64,000 nt of DNA from positions 10,912,001-10,976,000 of the forward strand of contig OX344753.2 of NCBI GenBank assembly GCA_947034885.2. Reading direction: 5' to 3'. The position numbers were made by a program, and so were the translations under genes. Of this stretch, positions 22,121 through 33,989 are shown piece by piece (position 1 is the stretch's first letter; the number at the start of each line of letters is the position of its first letter). Under the pieces are notes generated by a model, which saw nothing but the letters and a program-made list of their open reading frames with translations, had not been told where the DNA came from and did no database searches. Source of the DNA: Thuidium tamariscinum. Taxonomy: Eukaryota > Streptophyta > Bryopsida > Hypnales > Thuidiaceae.

Positions 22121-24285
22121 AGTTTTTGTCAATTAGTCAAAGAGGGCTGATTTGCCTGATTGGTATCAAGTTCATAGTTGTATTCAATCTATGATCTGTT
22201 TATTTGACAAATTGACATTGTACAAGTCTGTTTCACAAGTCGAATAGACAAAGTATATTAAGTTGAGGTAGAGTTAATCCAGTGAGTGGCTAAAGATTTG
22301 ATATTTTATTAGTGTCAATTAGCCAGTGATTGGCAATATTATGCTTTAGTTTGTTGTTTATTAGACCAGCTAGGAGAGGTATGGGAAGTATAGAAAGAGC
22401 ATTTCACTTCTTTAAATAAAACTAGGGAGTAGTTATGGAAGTTGGTCAATTAATCAAATTGTCTGTATTTGGAGCTGCTAAATGGAGTTCAAGCCAAGGA
22501 ACAGAAGCTGAGGAGCTAAAACTGTCGATATGCAAATTGAAAGACAAATAGACTATAAGTGAAGTTTCTGACAATGGTTAGTCAATTTGTCAATATTATT
22601 AAAGAATATATCCTTGTTATCATCTTTGCAATGTATTTTGGACAATGCACAAATTTATAATTAAGGTTTAATAATAAGTGATTGGTATTTTAAGTCAAAT
22701 AGACTAAAAAGGGAAATTTGGTTAAGCCAGAGATTGACTTACCTTATTTGTTTCAATTGAAAAATTTTAAATTTAAAATAAAGTCATGTCTAATGGTCTG
22801 TGGTGATTAATAAGTGATTATTTGATGTCCAATAGACTATAAGAAATTTGTTGGAAGGAGAGAAATTAAGTTTGCATTAAATTTGTCAAGTCAATGATTG
22901 GCATTATTACTTTTCTATGTTATCAGTCTAATAGTCATATGGGTTAAAGCTAAATCTTGGAAATTTAGAAGTTTAAAGTCAAATCAACAATGCTGGATAG
23001 CAAGATAGATTTTCTTCAAGTTATAAAATATATCAAGAATGTTTATTTTGTGAAGTCAATTAGTCTATTAACTTACCAATTAAAGAGTCAAGGATTGGCT
23101 GAGGCTTTGAAATTTAAAGTCAATTATATTTGATGTATGAAAGTCTGAATACCATGAGAATTAATCTGGATGGGTCTAATGGTTTGGACAAAAATTATTT
23201 TAATAAATATTAATGTGAGATGAAATATTCAGTAAGAAACTGAATATGTGTGCTGAAATTAATTGTCTAATTGACTAAGTATCTTCCTAGTTGTCATTGT
23301 AGTGGTGTTACTTGTTAATATCTTAGAAGAAAATTTTTGAATATAATATTTTGGATTATAATAAACCAATCAATTAGTCTATGCCAAAGAAGATTAAAAT
23401 TGTTGAATTAAATCAATATGTATGTTTCATTAAAATAATGAATTAAATGGTTTAATTATAAAATTTCAATGCAATCAAATTGCTTGGTGTTTGAAACAAT
23501 GTTGACAAATCATATTTAACATTATGTGACAAGTTGTTTGTTGCAAGGAAATTAGGAAACATAATCTTTTGTAATAGATAGAATCTTTGATATGTTTTGA
23601 TGAAATCTAATGTATATACCTCTGGACAAATGGACAAAACTTGATCAAGAGACAAATTGACAAAGTTAGTTAGAAATAGTTAGCTAGAATATGGTAGCAA
23701 GACCATTTGACCAAGTAAATAGTATGCAATTGTAAATGCATGTGTGATTATGGACCAATTGGCTCCTAGCCTAATTTGGAGAAAGATGTTGCTATGACTA
23801 ATTGACTCAAAGGATAATGAAGCAGGGAGTATTTTTTGTTGTCTTTTGTGTGTTTTGCAAACTGGCCCAATTGACAATTAGTGACAGTGAAAATATGGTT
23901 TTCCAATTAAAGCAATTAGATTAGTAAATAGAGATATTGGACCAATTGACAAAATATTAAAAATAAAAATTAATTAAGGAATTACAAAGCTATATCTTTA
24001 CACCAATATACATATATAAATTGTGGGTTTGATTAAGTCGATAGAACAGGAGCCAAGACTATGTGACACACCTTGACTATTTGACATTAGAATTCTAGTT
24101 TAAGATTGTGACAATAAGTCAAGGATTAGTTTCCATGGGAATTGGACAGAATTTAAGATAGGTTAGGACAAGAAATACCTTTAGAAAATTAATTCTTTTA
24201 ATTTTTAATCTTTGATTTCCATAAATGAGTAATAATCCTATATAAAAGTGACTTTAGATACAAAACGATAGACTATTTGACTTTT
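22120..24285. repeat. domain with many degenerate GAC/GTC-(A/T-rich 4-5)-GAC/GTC words
   Basis: Roughly two dozen short words of the type GTCAATTAGTC, GACAAATAGAC, GACAAATTGAC or GACCAATTGAC are scattered through 2.2 kb, for example near 22128, 22206, 22239, 22443, 22542, 22578, 22695, 22826, 23060, 23263, 23645, 23795, 23860, 23938, 24060 and 24270. The intervening sequence is not obviously repetitive. No gene is seen. The meaning is unknown. Confidence 0.45.
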
Positions 24286-24289
24286 TCCC

Positions 24290-25258
24290 AAATGAAAGAA
24301 CCACCACTAGGGGATTCCTTGGATTTTGTTTCCTGAGCAATTTTTCACTACACTTTATTACCATGAATTCATTTTTTTTAATTATATAAATAAAATAAAA
24401 GGGTGGAGATTTTAGTAAGAACTTCCCCATTTTATATTGATTTGTAATTTTCAAAGAGTCTTCCTAATTTGGAATGATTTGTTATTGTGATCTAAGAATA
24501 AAATATAAAAGATGAAGATTTGATTTTTTTTTTTTCTATTTTTTTCACAAGTCTTCGATAATTCATCCTACTTAAGTATCATTGTTTCAAGTTGTCACTT
24601 AATAATTAAAATTATTGGATGAAGATTTAAGAACAAACTTTCCTATCAATGGAAACCACCATTATATGTAGCATTTAGTATTCCATGATTGAACAACTTA
24701 AATGGAAACTGAGATGACAAGAAAAGTAATATTAAAATGTCCTAAGTAATTTGTCAGGTTTTGGCCAAATAAGCAACATATATGTGTCTTTCTTGTTTTT
24801 TTAATTTGTTTTTAAAAAAAATGAAACAAAATTTCATTGTAAAAGGAACTCGTTTGTTTTTTGACACTATATTGGTGCATGAGCGAACTTTCTTGAACAC
24901 TCATACACAATGTAAAGAAAAGAGGCAATACAACTTGTTTTCAATTTTCTTGACCTCTCCCCCCCCACCACCACAAGGGAAATGGGCCCTAATCTACAAA
25001 ATTTTTGATAGAATAGTGTCCGAAATGACAGTCACAACTTGTGAAATTTTGCTTTTGTCTATCAAATTTCTTATCAATTTTTCAATCAATTTTGACAAAC
25101 AAAGTTAATGTTTTTCTAGAAATCCAAGAAATTTTTATATACAATTTTTATTTTAGATATAAAACGATGCAACTATTACTTACTAACTTTATAAGGAAGT
25201 ATACCTCATTGCAATCTTTAAGCATTCACCATCAACACCTTAATATGATTTGTCTTTA
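24290..25258. other. AT-rich spacer
   Basis: Contains a degenerate repeat unit at about 24400-24620. The longest reading frame (24782-25108) has low-complexity composition, including a poly-Pro run from a C-tract, and no family resemblance. No gene is supported. Confidence 0.45.
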
Positions 25259-25261
25259 AGG

Positions 25262-26245
25262 GAGAGAAACTCCCTCTATATATGCAGAGGTAGGAGGTCA
25301 ACCAACCTATATGGGATAGGTGAATTTTTGAAGTTATGAGAGCTCATAGTGAAGTTAGAAATCCATAATTTTATAATAAAACTAAGATTTTAGACCTCAT
25401 TTGAGCATAGTATAATATCTTTTTTCAAAAAAATTTGAATTAAGACTATTTAGGATATGAATTGGAGTTTCAAGTTCAAAAATAATTTTGACATTTTAAG
25501 TTTTCAATCAGAAGTTATAGGCATATTTCAAAGAGGAAGCTTCAAAAACTATAATAAGAACAATTTCAAACACTTCTTTGAAATTTCATAACTTTTGATT
25601 GAAAACTTGAAATGTCAAAAGAATTTTTGGATGCAAAACTTGAGTTTATTTTTGAACTAATTTAGTTCAATTTTTTTTTTATAAACACATTCTTCTATGC
25701 CTAAATGAGGTCTAAAGTTTTACTTTCAACACAATTCCTATTTCTAACTTTACACATTACTGAATTAGAAATAGGAATTGTGCTGAAAGTTGAACTTCAG
25801 ACCTCATTTAGGCATAGAAGAATGTGTTTTTTCAAAAATAATTGAATTAACATTAGTTAGAAAATAAACTCAAGTTTTGCATTCAAAAATTCTTTTGACA
25901 TTTCAAGTTTTCAATCAAAAGTTATGAAATTTCAAAGAGGTGGTTGAAATTGTTCTTATTATATTTTTTGAAACTTCCTGTTTGAAATATGCCTATAACT
26001 TCTGATTGAAAACTTGAAATGTCAAAAGAATTTTTGAACTTGAAACTATAATTTATATTATAACTAGTCTTAGTTCAAAGTTTTTTGAAAAAAGACATTA
26101 TACTATGCTCAAATGAGGTCTAAAATCTTAGTTGTATTATAAGATTACAGATTTCTAACTTCACTATGAGCTCACAACTTCAAAAAATCATATCCCATAT
26201 AGGTTGGTCGACCTCCTATCTCCATATGTGTATATAAAGAGATTC
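25262..26245. repeat. 980-bp near-perfect palindrome (fold-back element)
   Basis: The left arm (about 25262-25750) is the reverse complement of the right arm (about 25765-26245), with the centre near 25757. Outer landmarks are 'gtaggaggtcaaccaacctat' against 'ataggttggtcgacctcctat'. Inner landmarks are 'aattcctatttctaa' against 'ttagaaataggaatt'. Each arm also contains a smaller inverted repeat around 'cataacttttgattgaaaac'. Arm identity looks well over 80%. A transcript would form a very long hairpin. There is no coding capacity. Confidence 0.85.
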
Positions 26246-26249
26246 TTTT

Positions 26250-27738
26250 CTCAATTCATTTCACATAATACAAATGATTCATGGTGGAGAATAATTTAGT
26301 AAATAAATTAACTCTATGTTTTTGATTTGTTTTAGTCAACATTTTGGAAAGTTGATAAAAGAAATTTAAAAATTTCAATCATTCCAAAATATTTCATCTA
26401 AAAATTTATCATTCATTTGATAAAATTTCATCCAATTTTTTTTCTAGCCATTATTTCTAGTATTTTATTAAATCCTTGAAAAATATTTTTTAGGATTAAG
26501 TACGTGATGTGGAAATTAAAAAAATCCACAGTGGCAAAGGAGTGAGAAGAAGACTTGCTGACGTGTATCTTTGTTCGAATTGACAGCCAAATTGATAGAA
26601 TTCTGTCAAAAAAGCGTCCGAAACAGAGGCCCCTAATCTATCGCACAATCGATAGAATTTTGTCAAGTTGGCTGTCAATTCGGACACAATTTTCTCTTGT
26701 AGTGCCTCCTTATCAAAAAATTAGGAGCCTTTAGATTTGAAATCAAGAAAATCACACACCCCTCCAAGAAAAATCAACAATGGTTGGATACATATATTGA
26801 ATACAGATATAGATATTAGATACGAATAGTAGATATAGATATTGAGTACGGATATTGAGTATGGTTATATGAATATGAATATTGAATATGGATATGGATA
26901 CTAAATACAAATACAAATATAATAATGCAAATGTGAATGCCATTTTTTATCCCATATTGATTGTATGAAGGCCCACCTTATCAAAATTATAAGAAGGGGT
27001 AGGGGTGAGGAGTACTCAAAATTAATAAATTTTTAATATTTAAATTTTAATATTTAAATTAGATTTGGGGTTGAAAATAATTAAAATTTTAAAATTTTAG
27101 AGCTCATTGTGACAATTTGTCACAACAATGAACTCAAAAGAAGCAGTAACTGACCTTAATAAGGACATATATACAAAAAAAAGTTGATAGTAATTAGACT
27201 TGAGGGATGAAAGATAATAAATTTTCAATTTCGAATCTCATAAAAAATTTAGAAGTTTGGACAAAAATTAGAAAATTGGTTGTAGAAAATTATCATAGAA
27301 CACTTCACCCATCACGATATTGAATTGATATTTTTAGTTTTAGTTTAGTTTTTCAATAAATTACTTTTATCATTATTTTGATTTTAATTAAAATTAAAAA
27401 AATAATAATTTTCTTGCCAATATTTTTGCTATTTCTATATGCCAAATAAATATATTTTTTTAAATAAAAGAACTAATAGAACACATGACATTAAATGTTA
27501 GTGTTGCAAATGATTTTCTATATTTAAAAAATTCTGAAAATGGATATGAAAAGAAATTAAGGAAGTCTTAGCCATTATTGTTGTTACTATTACAAATGAC
27601 ATAAATTACTAATGGTTATTACAAAAATAAGGGGCATACTAATTAGAATGAAGATATCTATGGTGAAACTCTTTTTGTAGAATATAGAATACAAACTATA
27701 CTATAATAATATAGCCCTAGAATTAAAATATTAGTTTA
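26250..27738. other. AT-rich spacer with second GATAT-type run
   Basis: A degenerate ATATTGAATATGGATAT run lies at 26775-26945 and ends in 'cccatattgattgta', matching the one at 3.6-3.8 kb. A short inverted repeat around 'ttgacagccaa' lies at about 26578-26590 and 26670-26685. No gene is seen. Confidence 0.45.
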
Positions 27739-27742
27739 TTAA

Positions 27743-28667
27743 CCCCTAAAGGACCAACATGCCTTTTTTGGCAACATAGCGATTTTGGGCAGGTACGTGT
27801 GGCTAGAGATTTCAATATTTTGGAACTAAAATTTAATAGAAGGTGTGGACGAGGAGTATCTTCAAAGCCCAACAGTTTTCGTGACTTTTGACTACATGGT
27901 TGAAAAGTTATTGTATAAAATGTTGTTTGTTTCTCAACTCGGGCAATTTGGGCAAATATAAAAAAATCACTTTTTTTGGAAATAAAAATTTGAATTTGGT
28001 CTTATAGATTAATATATATATGGAAAGCTTTGAATCATTCCATTTGGATTGATGAGTCAAAAATTATGAAGAATTTTAGTTTGCGGGTAGTTATGGATTC
28101 TCCTCTCTAAAATAAACTTTGAAGTCCTTTATTTGACTCAATTTTCAATATTTTTGAAAAAGAATAAAAACATTGGGTGTAGATTGTTTATTATGATATT
28201 TGAACCATTGGGATTGACATTTTTCAATTCAATAAATAAATTGTTACCATTTTTGTATTTTGAATCATTCTCTACTTCTTCCTACTTACTATTTTTTTTG
28301 TACATGTTGTACAATTTCAAATAATCTGAAAATTTTCAAGCATGTAGCCAACTTGAATTGGAGAATTAATTCAAAGAGTTGCAACCATTTTGGACATTTT
28401 TTCATACAAATGTGGCCTTCTGAAGTGCAACTGCCCAGATTTCCGCAGTGGAAAAAAAATGATTTTTGTAACTTCAAACACTATTATCTTGCAATCTACA
28501 TGGCGAAAATTTCTGAAATTTTTTTTACATCTTCCCAAACTAGTGAACTAAACGATCCTATGGTTCTATGTGGCGAAAAATGTTTTTTTTCTGAAATTTG
28601 GTAGTTGTCCGAGAAATGACAGTTTTGGAGCAATTTTGGTGGAAACATAGTTGCGGTCCTTTAGGGG
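27743..28667. mobile_element. 925-bp TTAA-flanked non-autonomous element, copy 1
   Basis: Flanked by TTAA at 27739-27742 and 28668-28671. The ends are perfect 13-bp inverted repeats, CCCCTAAAGGACC and GGTCCTTTAGGGG. It is collinear over its whole length with copies at 61424-62348 and 62951-63897. The internal frames are short and differ between copies, so it does not encode a transposase. TTAA target duplication and CCC-type ends match the known behaviour of piggyBac elements. Confidence 0.85.
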
Positions 28668-28671
28668 TTAA

Positions 28672-28938
28672 ACAATAATGAAATTTCTAATATCAAATTA
28701 TTTTACAATCGATTTCTACTAGAAAAATTATTTTTTCCATCCTTGTACTATTAATATTTGAAATTAACATGTGTAGGACTTAGACATTTATTTACACTTT
28801 AAATTTAAAAGAAATACATGTATTTTTAAAAATCTTGCATTAATTCAATTGCAAAATCTATACTTTAAGACAAATAGTTTGTTTTGTTTGTTTTGTTTGT
28901 CATGTTGAGATCTCCTGGCCTATGCATCCCCCAGTGGC
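28672..28938. other. short AT-rich spacer
   Basis: Contains a (TTTG)n-type run at about 28878-28902. No gene or structured repeat is seen. Confidence 0.4.
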
Positions 28939-28939
28939 A

Positions 28940-29212
28940 TACTTGGTACCATCAAAAAGTTCTTGGCGAGGAGGGATGCACGAGCTTGGTGCTATGAAAG
29001 TTATTGAATTTCAAAGTTTTTATAGTTCTCAAAAATCAAAAAATTACTTTTACTTTGATTTTGGTCACACTCTTGGTACCATCAGAAAGCTCTTGGCAAG
29101 GAGGCATGCATGGGCTTTGTTTCATGACATTCTGACTTAGGGTGTGAAGTTATTGAATTTCAAAGTTTTTATGGATTTCAAAAATTAGAAAATTACTTTT
29201 ACTTTAGTTCTG
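28940..29212. repeat. two-copy tandem repeat, about 135 bp
   Basis: The phrase 'cttggtaccatca(a/g)aaag' starts at about 28941 and 29072. In each copy it is followed by 'tcttggc(g/a)aggagg(g/c)atgca' and then 'gttattgaatttcaaagttttta'. The frame at 28922-29140 follows the repeat and is not judged to be a gene. Confidence 0.75.
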
Positions 29213-29214
29213 AC

Positions 29215-30363
29215 TGTGGCATCACACAAGGCACACTAGTCATTTAATAAAAAGTCTCATTTCTGCTTTAGTTGGTGATTAAATTGTATACAACACAAAG
29301 AAAAATCACACATTAAAAACAAATCCACACATAAAAGCCACTAACTACTAAATACTAATACAATAATAACAATACAAATGTCCACATTGTACCAAGCTTT
29401 GAAACAAATCTATTTGGTACAGCAACAATAGCTTTAGATTAAAATAATACAACAATAATATACAAGTACAGAACAATTAACATAATTGCTATGCACCGTG
29501 AACTATTCACGATAATGAACATTTCAGATGCACGTCAATAGAATGATTTTCTGTGTCGATTCGACTCTGATGTTGTCAATTGGTGCACTCCCTGCTGCAA
29601 CATGCCCTTGGCTGAAGAGCACTGCACCCAGAAGTCAATATATCTACAAAACTCAAAATAGAAACACTTCAAGTGAGCAGTCGACGTCGCCATCAGTTCC
29701 ACAATGTCTTCGACTTGAATGTCTTCCACAATGCCATGCAAGCATTGCAGCTTCGTAGTCCGGACGAACTGCCTATGAAGAAGAATGTGTAGATCATTGC
29801 AAGTGGTGTCATCTTGATGTGATCTTGGCGTCACCATCAATCTTGACTGATTCCTGTCCTGAAGAAAATCAATCTAAAAGTCTACTCCATGTGAACAAGC
29901 AGCTACGCAATGAGAAGCTCTGTCCCTGTAGCACTTTTTGCGCAGCAACCTTCCTCACTGCTCCCTTGGGTCCAGTGCCAACAAGAGTCTTGCCATGATA
30001 AACTGGTAACCAGTTGGTGAAAGATATATTCTGAATCCCCAAATGTTATGGGAATCAATCACGAACGCTGGCCACGAGCTCCAAAGTAAGAGATGACCAT
30101 CTGCTCATGCCAGGGCCACACGAGTGAGCAAGGCACTGAGGAGTTAAAAAATATGTTGGCCAAATGGGGAACAAGGAGCTGTGCAAAATCGGTTACGAGT
30201 GCTGATTGTCTGAACGTAACCTCAGCTTGTAGATGCCAATTCAGGGTATCATTACCAAGAGAAAGGACTGCCAGTTTGGTTGTACATATATATTCTTGAA
30301 CAAGTAAGGACCGTCAATTCGTTTCTACAAGGTCTTACCTATTAAACGCCAGTTGTCTGGTCT
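29215..30363 (-). other. 3' flank of the transporter gene
   Basis: From about 29520 the composition becomes more balanced than in the repeat fields, so this stretch may include the transporter's 3' untranslated region. Frames at 29535-29840 (-) and 30093-30299 (+) lack any recognised domain. No separate gene is supported. Confidence 0.4.
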
Positions 30364-33026
30364 TCACGCTTCAACCACTCGCTGCAAATTTTGCACCTGC
30401 CGTGTTGAGAGGGCCCGATAAACAAGCCCAGCTATGCAGAAGCCCACAAACCAAGCATTGTCATAGATGAGGGTGAAGATGTGCGCGCAGTGATGGAGAG
30501 CTCCAGTTGAGGCCAGGAACCCGGGGATGTTGGGGAGGATGCCTGCACAAAGGGCTACAATAGCTGCCACATTGTACCCATTCGTGTACCAGTACAAGCC
30601 ACCCTTATCACGAGAGAAGAGGTCATCAATATTAAGCTCCCGACCTCGCAATCCAAAGTAATCCACCAGCATGATCCCCCCCACGGGGCCCAGTAACGCA
30701 GAGTATCCGATCAACCACGTGTAGATGAAGCCCTGGCTGGATTGAATGAGCCGCCAGGGTTGCAGAAGGATTCCAAGGAGAGCAGTGACGAGTCCACCTG
30801 TTCGGAAGGAAAACACGGCCGGGTTCAAGTTCACGAGGGCGTTGGCTGGGGCCACCACATTCGCAGCAATGTTGGTGGTCAGTGTTGCTAAAATTACTCC
30901 TATGAGGGATAAAACGAGAGGTACGACACCGTCGATGCGAGACAACAACTCAATAGGGTCTGAAATTGCCTCCCCAAAGATCACTACAGTGGCTGAAGTC
31001 ACAGCCAGGCCTACAAATGTAAACCCCGCCATGAAAAAGGGTAATCCAATTGCTTGTCCTGCCAATTGGTCTACCTGGCTCTTGGAGTATCGAGTGAAAT
31101 CTGCATTAACACAAATATCACACACTCCATAAGATTCTCAAGATTCACCAGAAAGTTGGTGTTATCCCAATTGGATTAAAGATGGGAGCATAATAATCAG
31201 CAGCAGACTCACCTGGGATGTTCAAACTGAGAGTGACCCAGAAGCCAACATTGGCAGTCAAGGCTGGGAAAAAAGTTTGCCAAAACTGCCCGGCTTTAGG
31301 ACCTCCAGGGACGAACTGCGAAGGGAGTGACAACATGGGCCCGAAGCCGCCAGCTCGAACGTAAGCCCATGCTAATAATGCTCCTGACAGAACGATGAGG
31401 ATTGGCGCCCCCAGATTCTCCAGCGATCGGATACTCCCAATTCCATTCCAAATAATTCCCACCTGCACATACCAAACCCAAAACATCTTAAACCCTTAAG
31501 GACCAAGGATTCATGCTCTGAAAATGACCAATTCAATTGATCGTATTGTGAAAATAATAGAATCAAGATGTGGCCAAATTTTATATCACCAAAATCGGTA
31601 AAGAACACTGCATGTATATGTCGAAAGACGCAAAAAAATTGGACTGCAGAGTCTACGAGAGACTTACTCAAAGCTGCTAAAAAACGTTAAAAAATCAACA
31701 CATCATCTTAAAAGGACCGAGGATCCATGCTCTGAAAATAACCAATTCAGTTGATCGTATTGTGAATATGAGAGAATTCAGATGTGGGCAAATTTTATAG
31801 CACTAGAATCAGTGAAGAACACTGCATATGTTGGGCAAAAGTGAAACAAAATTCGACTAAAGAAAGTCCCAATGCGACATGCTAAAACACATAAAACTCC
31901 ATTTGGACCCCTTGATCCTTCAAAACGTTAATTCAAGAACCGAATAACAGTTGTCCATGATCATCACAACCCCATTGCAATTGTTCAAAGAAAAAACCGA
32001 AATTGCATTGGAACCTAAATCTGCCCATAACCTAACGGCTCAAATTTCGTAATATATCTAATTCTCCTTTCTACTCTGTACACGAATTGTTGGGCATAAG
32101 GCATCTTCCCAATTGTAGTGTTAGGCACCAAATAAGCCTTAATTTGCGTAAACGAAACTCAAAAGCAGCGAACAATATTGACAAATGTGTAACAAAGACG
32201 AGAAAAACCCTAGACCCGGTACTACTCCCCCCTGCGAGCAAAAATTCAAAGATTCACAACTTCTTCATGCGGTATTCAATTCCTACACTTTTGAATCCAT
32301 TGCAACCCTCTCAAAAGGACCTACAAGATTCTCACAAAAAATCATCAACAGAACAAATAGGACCCCCCACCTTACCTGCAGCCCCCAGAACGCCAAGAAA
32401 CACGCAAACTCCCCCACACTGATCCCCAATCCCGGCACCGCAGGCCCCTCCATCCCCCCTCGCAGAAGAGCATTCATCAGCTGAAACACCGCCTTCCCTC
32501 CAATCCACGTCTGAATTCCAAACCACCCACACGCCACGATCGCCCTCAACAGCGACGGCACATTCGCCCCTCGAATCCCAAAGCTCGCTCTCGCCAACAC
32601 GGGAAACGGCACTCCGAATTTAGTCCCCGCGTGTCCGCTGAGCACCAACGGCACCAACACCACCAAGTTCCCGACCAACACAGTCAAGATTCCCTGCCAC
32701 CACGCCATCCCGAGGTCGACCAAACTCCCTGCCAAGTAGTAAGTGGGCACCCCCACCACGAGTCCCACCCACAGAGAAGCCAAGTCCCCGAGGGAGAAGA
32801 TGCGGGCGTCGGGCATGGTCGGGGCGAAGTCCGCGTTGTAGAGGGAGGGGTCGGGGTGGTGAGGAGCGCGGGGAGCGATGGGTTCAACCAGCCCCGAGAG
32901 GAAACCACGGCGGGCGCCGTGATCGTGGTCGTCGTCGGGCTTGAGGAGGCGGTCAGTGGCGGAGGAGGTGTTGGAGCGGGCGTCCTTGCGGTCCATGGTG
33001 GCCAGGCGGCCGAAGATGTTCACCAT
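30364..33026 (-). CDS. NCS1-family nucleobase transporter, PLUTO-like
   Basis: A predicted membrane transporter for nucleobases of the NCS1 family (nucleobase:cation symporter 1). The plant member PLUTO imports uracil, adenine and guanine into plastids. There are three exons on the minus strand: 33026-32376, 31462-31213 and 31100-30364, with introns of 913 and 112 bp (phases 0 and 1), giving 545 aa. Residues 1-60 are polar with basic and His/Asp patches and could hold a targeting peptide. The NCS1 entry motif is visible as [13 protein letters not shown], followed by about a dozen hydrophobic segments. Conserved blocks include [43 protein letters not shown] and [16 protein letters not shown]. 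The start chosen is the ATG at 33026; a second ATG lies at 32996. Length fits the family (PLUTO is about 600 aa with transit peptide). No internal stops are present. A truncated second copy lies at 39.3-40.7 kb. Confidence 0.92.
31490..31890. repeat. ~205-bp tandem duplication inside transporter intron 1
   Basis: The phrase 'ggaccaaggattcatgctctg' at about 31500 recurs with small changes at about 31715. Each is followed by 'aaccaattca(a/g)ttgatcgtattgtg' and 'gaagaacactgcat'. The first begins TTAAACCCTTAAGGACC, similar to the ends of the TTAA elements. The pseudogene copy at 39.6 kb carries only one unit. Confidence 0.65.
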
Positions 33027-33340
33027 GGAGCAAGGCAAGGCGGAGGGAAGTGTCGAAGGGGGAAGCAAATTACAAGGGCGCCATGAGGCAATATAGGAAG
33101 CGAGGAACGCAATCGAGGAGGAGGCTCAGGGAGGCAAAGGGGAGGGATCAGTAGTCAGAGTTCCGGGGTTTGGGAATGGGGGGTTATGGAAGTTAACTTA
33201 CTGGTGGTGACGATGGCATCTGGGCCTTGTGTGGGGTTCCTTGGGTCCCTCCGCACCCACCAGCGCCCTCGTTCCCCGCCAGGTTCTGTGAAAAAATTCC
33301 ATTTGCACTTGATGCACAACATTGTATAATCAAGCAATGC
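33027..33340 (-). promoter_or_regulatory. 5' leader and putative promoter of the transporter
   Basis: GC-rich sequence directly upstream of the transporter ATG, extending to about 33290, where composition drops. No firm TATA box is recognised. The next feature outward is the inverted repeat that carries a piece of RWP-RK upstream DNA. Confidence 0.4.
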
Positions 33341-33344
33341 TCCT

Positions 33345-33865
33345 CGTGCTGGAAAGGTATTATTCGTTAGGAGCATGTTTGTTGTTGCTATTAAACAATG
33401 TTATGTGTTTGGGATCACCGTTTTTTCAAGAGAACAGTAATTCTCCTTTGCTGTTCTTACCTCATTCGAGAATATTTCGAGAATATTTCGAGGGCCGTCA
33501 CAATAGAGGTCGCTTCGCTTTCTGTGGAATGTGGCGAAAGGTAGCAGTTCCCAATCCTTGCAGCTAGTACTGTAGTGAACCATGGAGTTCAGAACTCAGA
33601 AGCAGGACGTCACTAAGGGCAACGCTATAGCCGGGATGCACTACAATTTCACACACAATTCATACAGTTTCAAGTCACATTGAATTTCGCCACATTCCAC
33701 AGAAAGCGAAGCGACCTCTATTGCGTCGGTCCTCTAAATATTCTTGAATGAGGCAAGGAGAGCAAAGGGGGTTTACTGTTCTCTAGAAAAAACGCTGCTC
33801 CCAACAGCAAGAACAAATGGAACTTAAACGCTTCTCCCAACAGCAAGAGCAAATACAACTTTTGC
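33345..33865. repeat. inverted repeat with about 120-200-bp arms and a 150-bp loop
   Basis: The left arm ends with 'cgcttcgctttctgtggaat' (about 33512-33531). The right arm begins with its complement 'attccacagaaagcgaagcg' (about 33695-33714). Outward pairing continues through 'aatatttcgagg'/'cctctaaatatt', 'cctcattcgagaa'/'ttcttgaatgagg' and, with gaps, 'gttgttgctatt'/'ccaacagcaag'. The loop at 33540-33690 is a fragment of RWP-RK upstream DNA. Confidence 0.7.
33546..33690 (+). pseudogene. fragment of the RWP-RK gene upstream flank
   Basis: Matches the DNA upstream of genes A and B in plus orientation with internal deletions. 'cagttcccaatccttg' matches the edge of the B flank (inverted at about 39304-39320), 'gggcaacgctatagccgg' matches 13670-13687 of A, and 'catacagtttcaagtcac' matches 14053-14070 of A. 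It contains no coding exon, so it is a third, relic copy of the promoter region. Confidence 0.7.
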
Positions 33866-33989
33866 ACAGATGTAAGGGCTATGGAATATCATTTCTGATT
33901 CTGTGCACTACTAATAAACCAAGGATTCATGATCGAACATCAGTGTTCACATAAGAGGTAAACACATTAGTGCTCATGTTCTATATAAA

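Noticed and set aside
29535-29840. 101-codon minus-strand frame downstream of the transporter
   Set aside because: No recognised domain or supporting splice context; it probably lies in the 3' flank.
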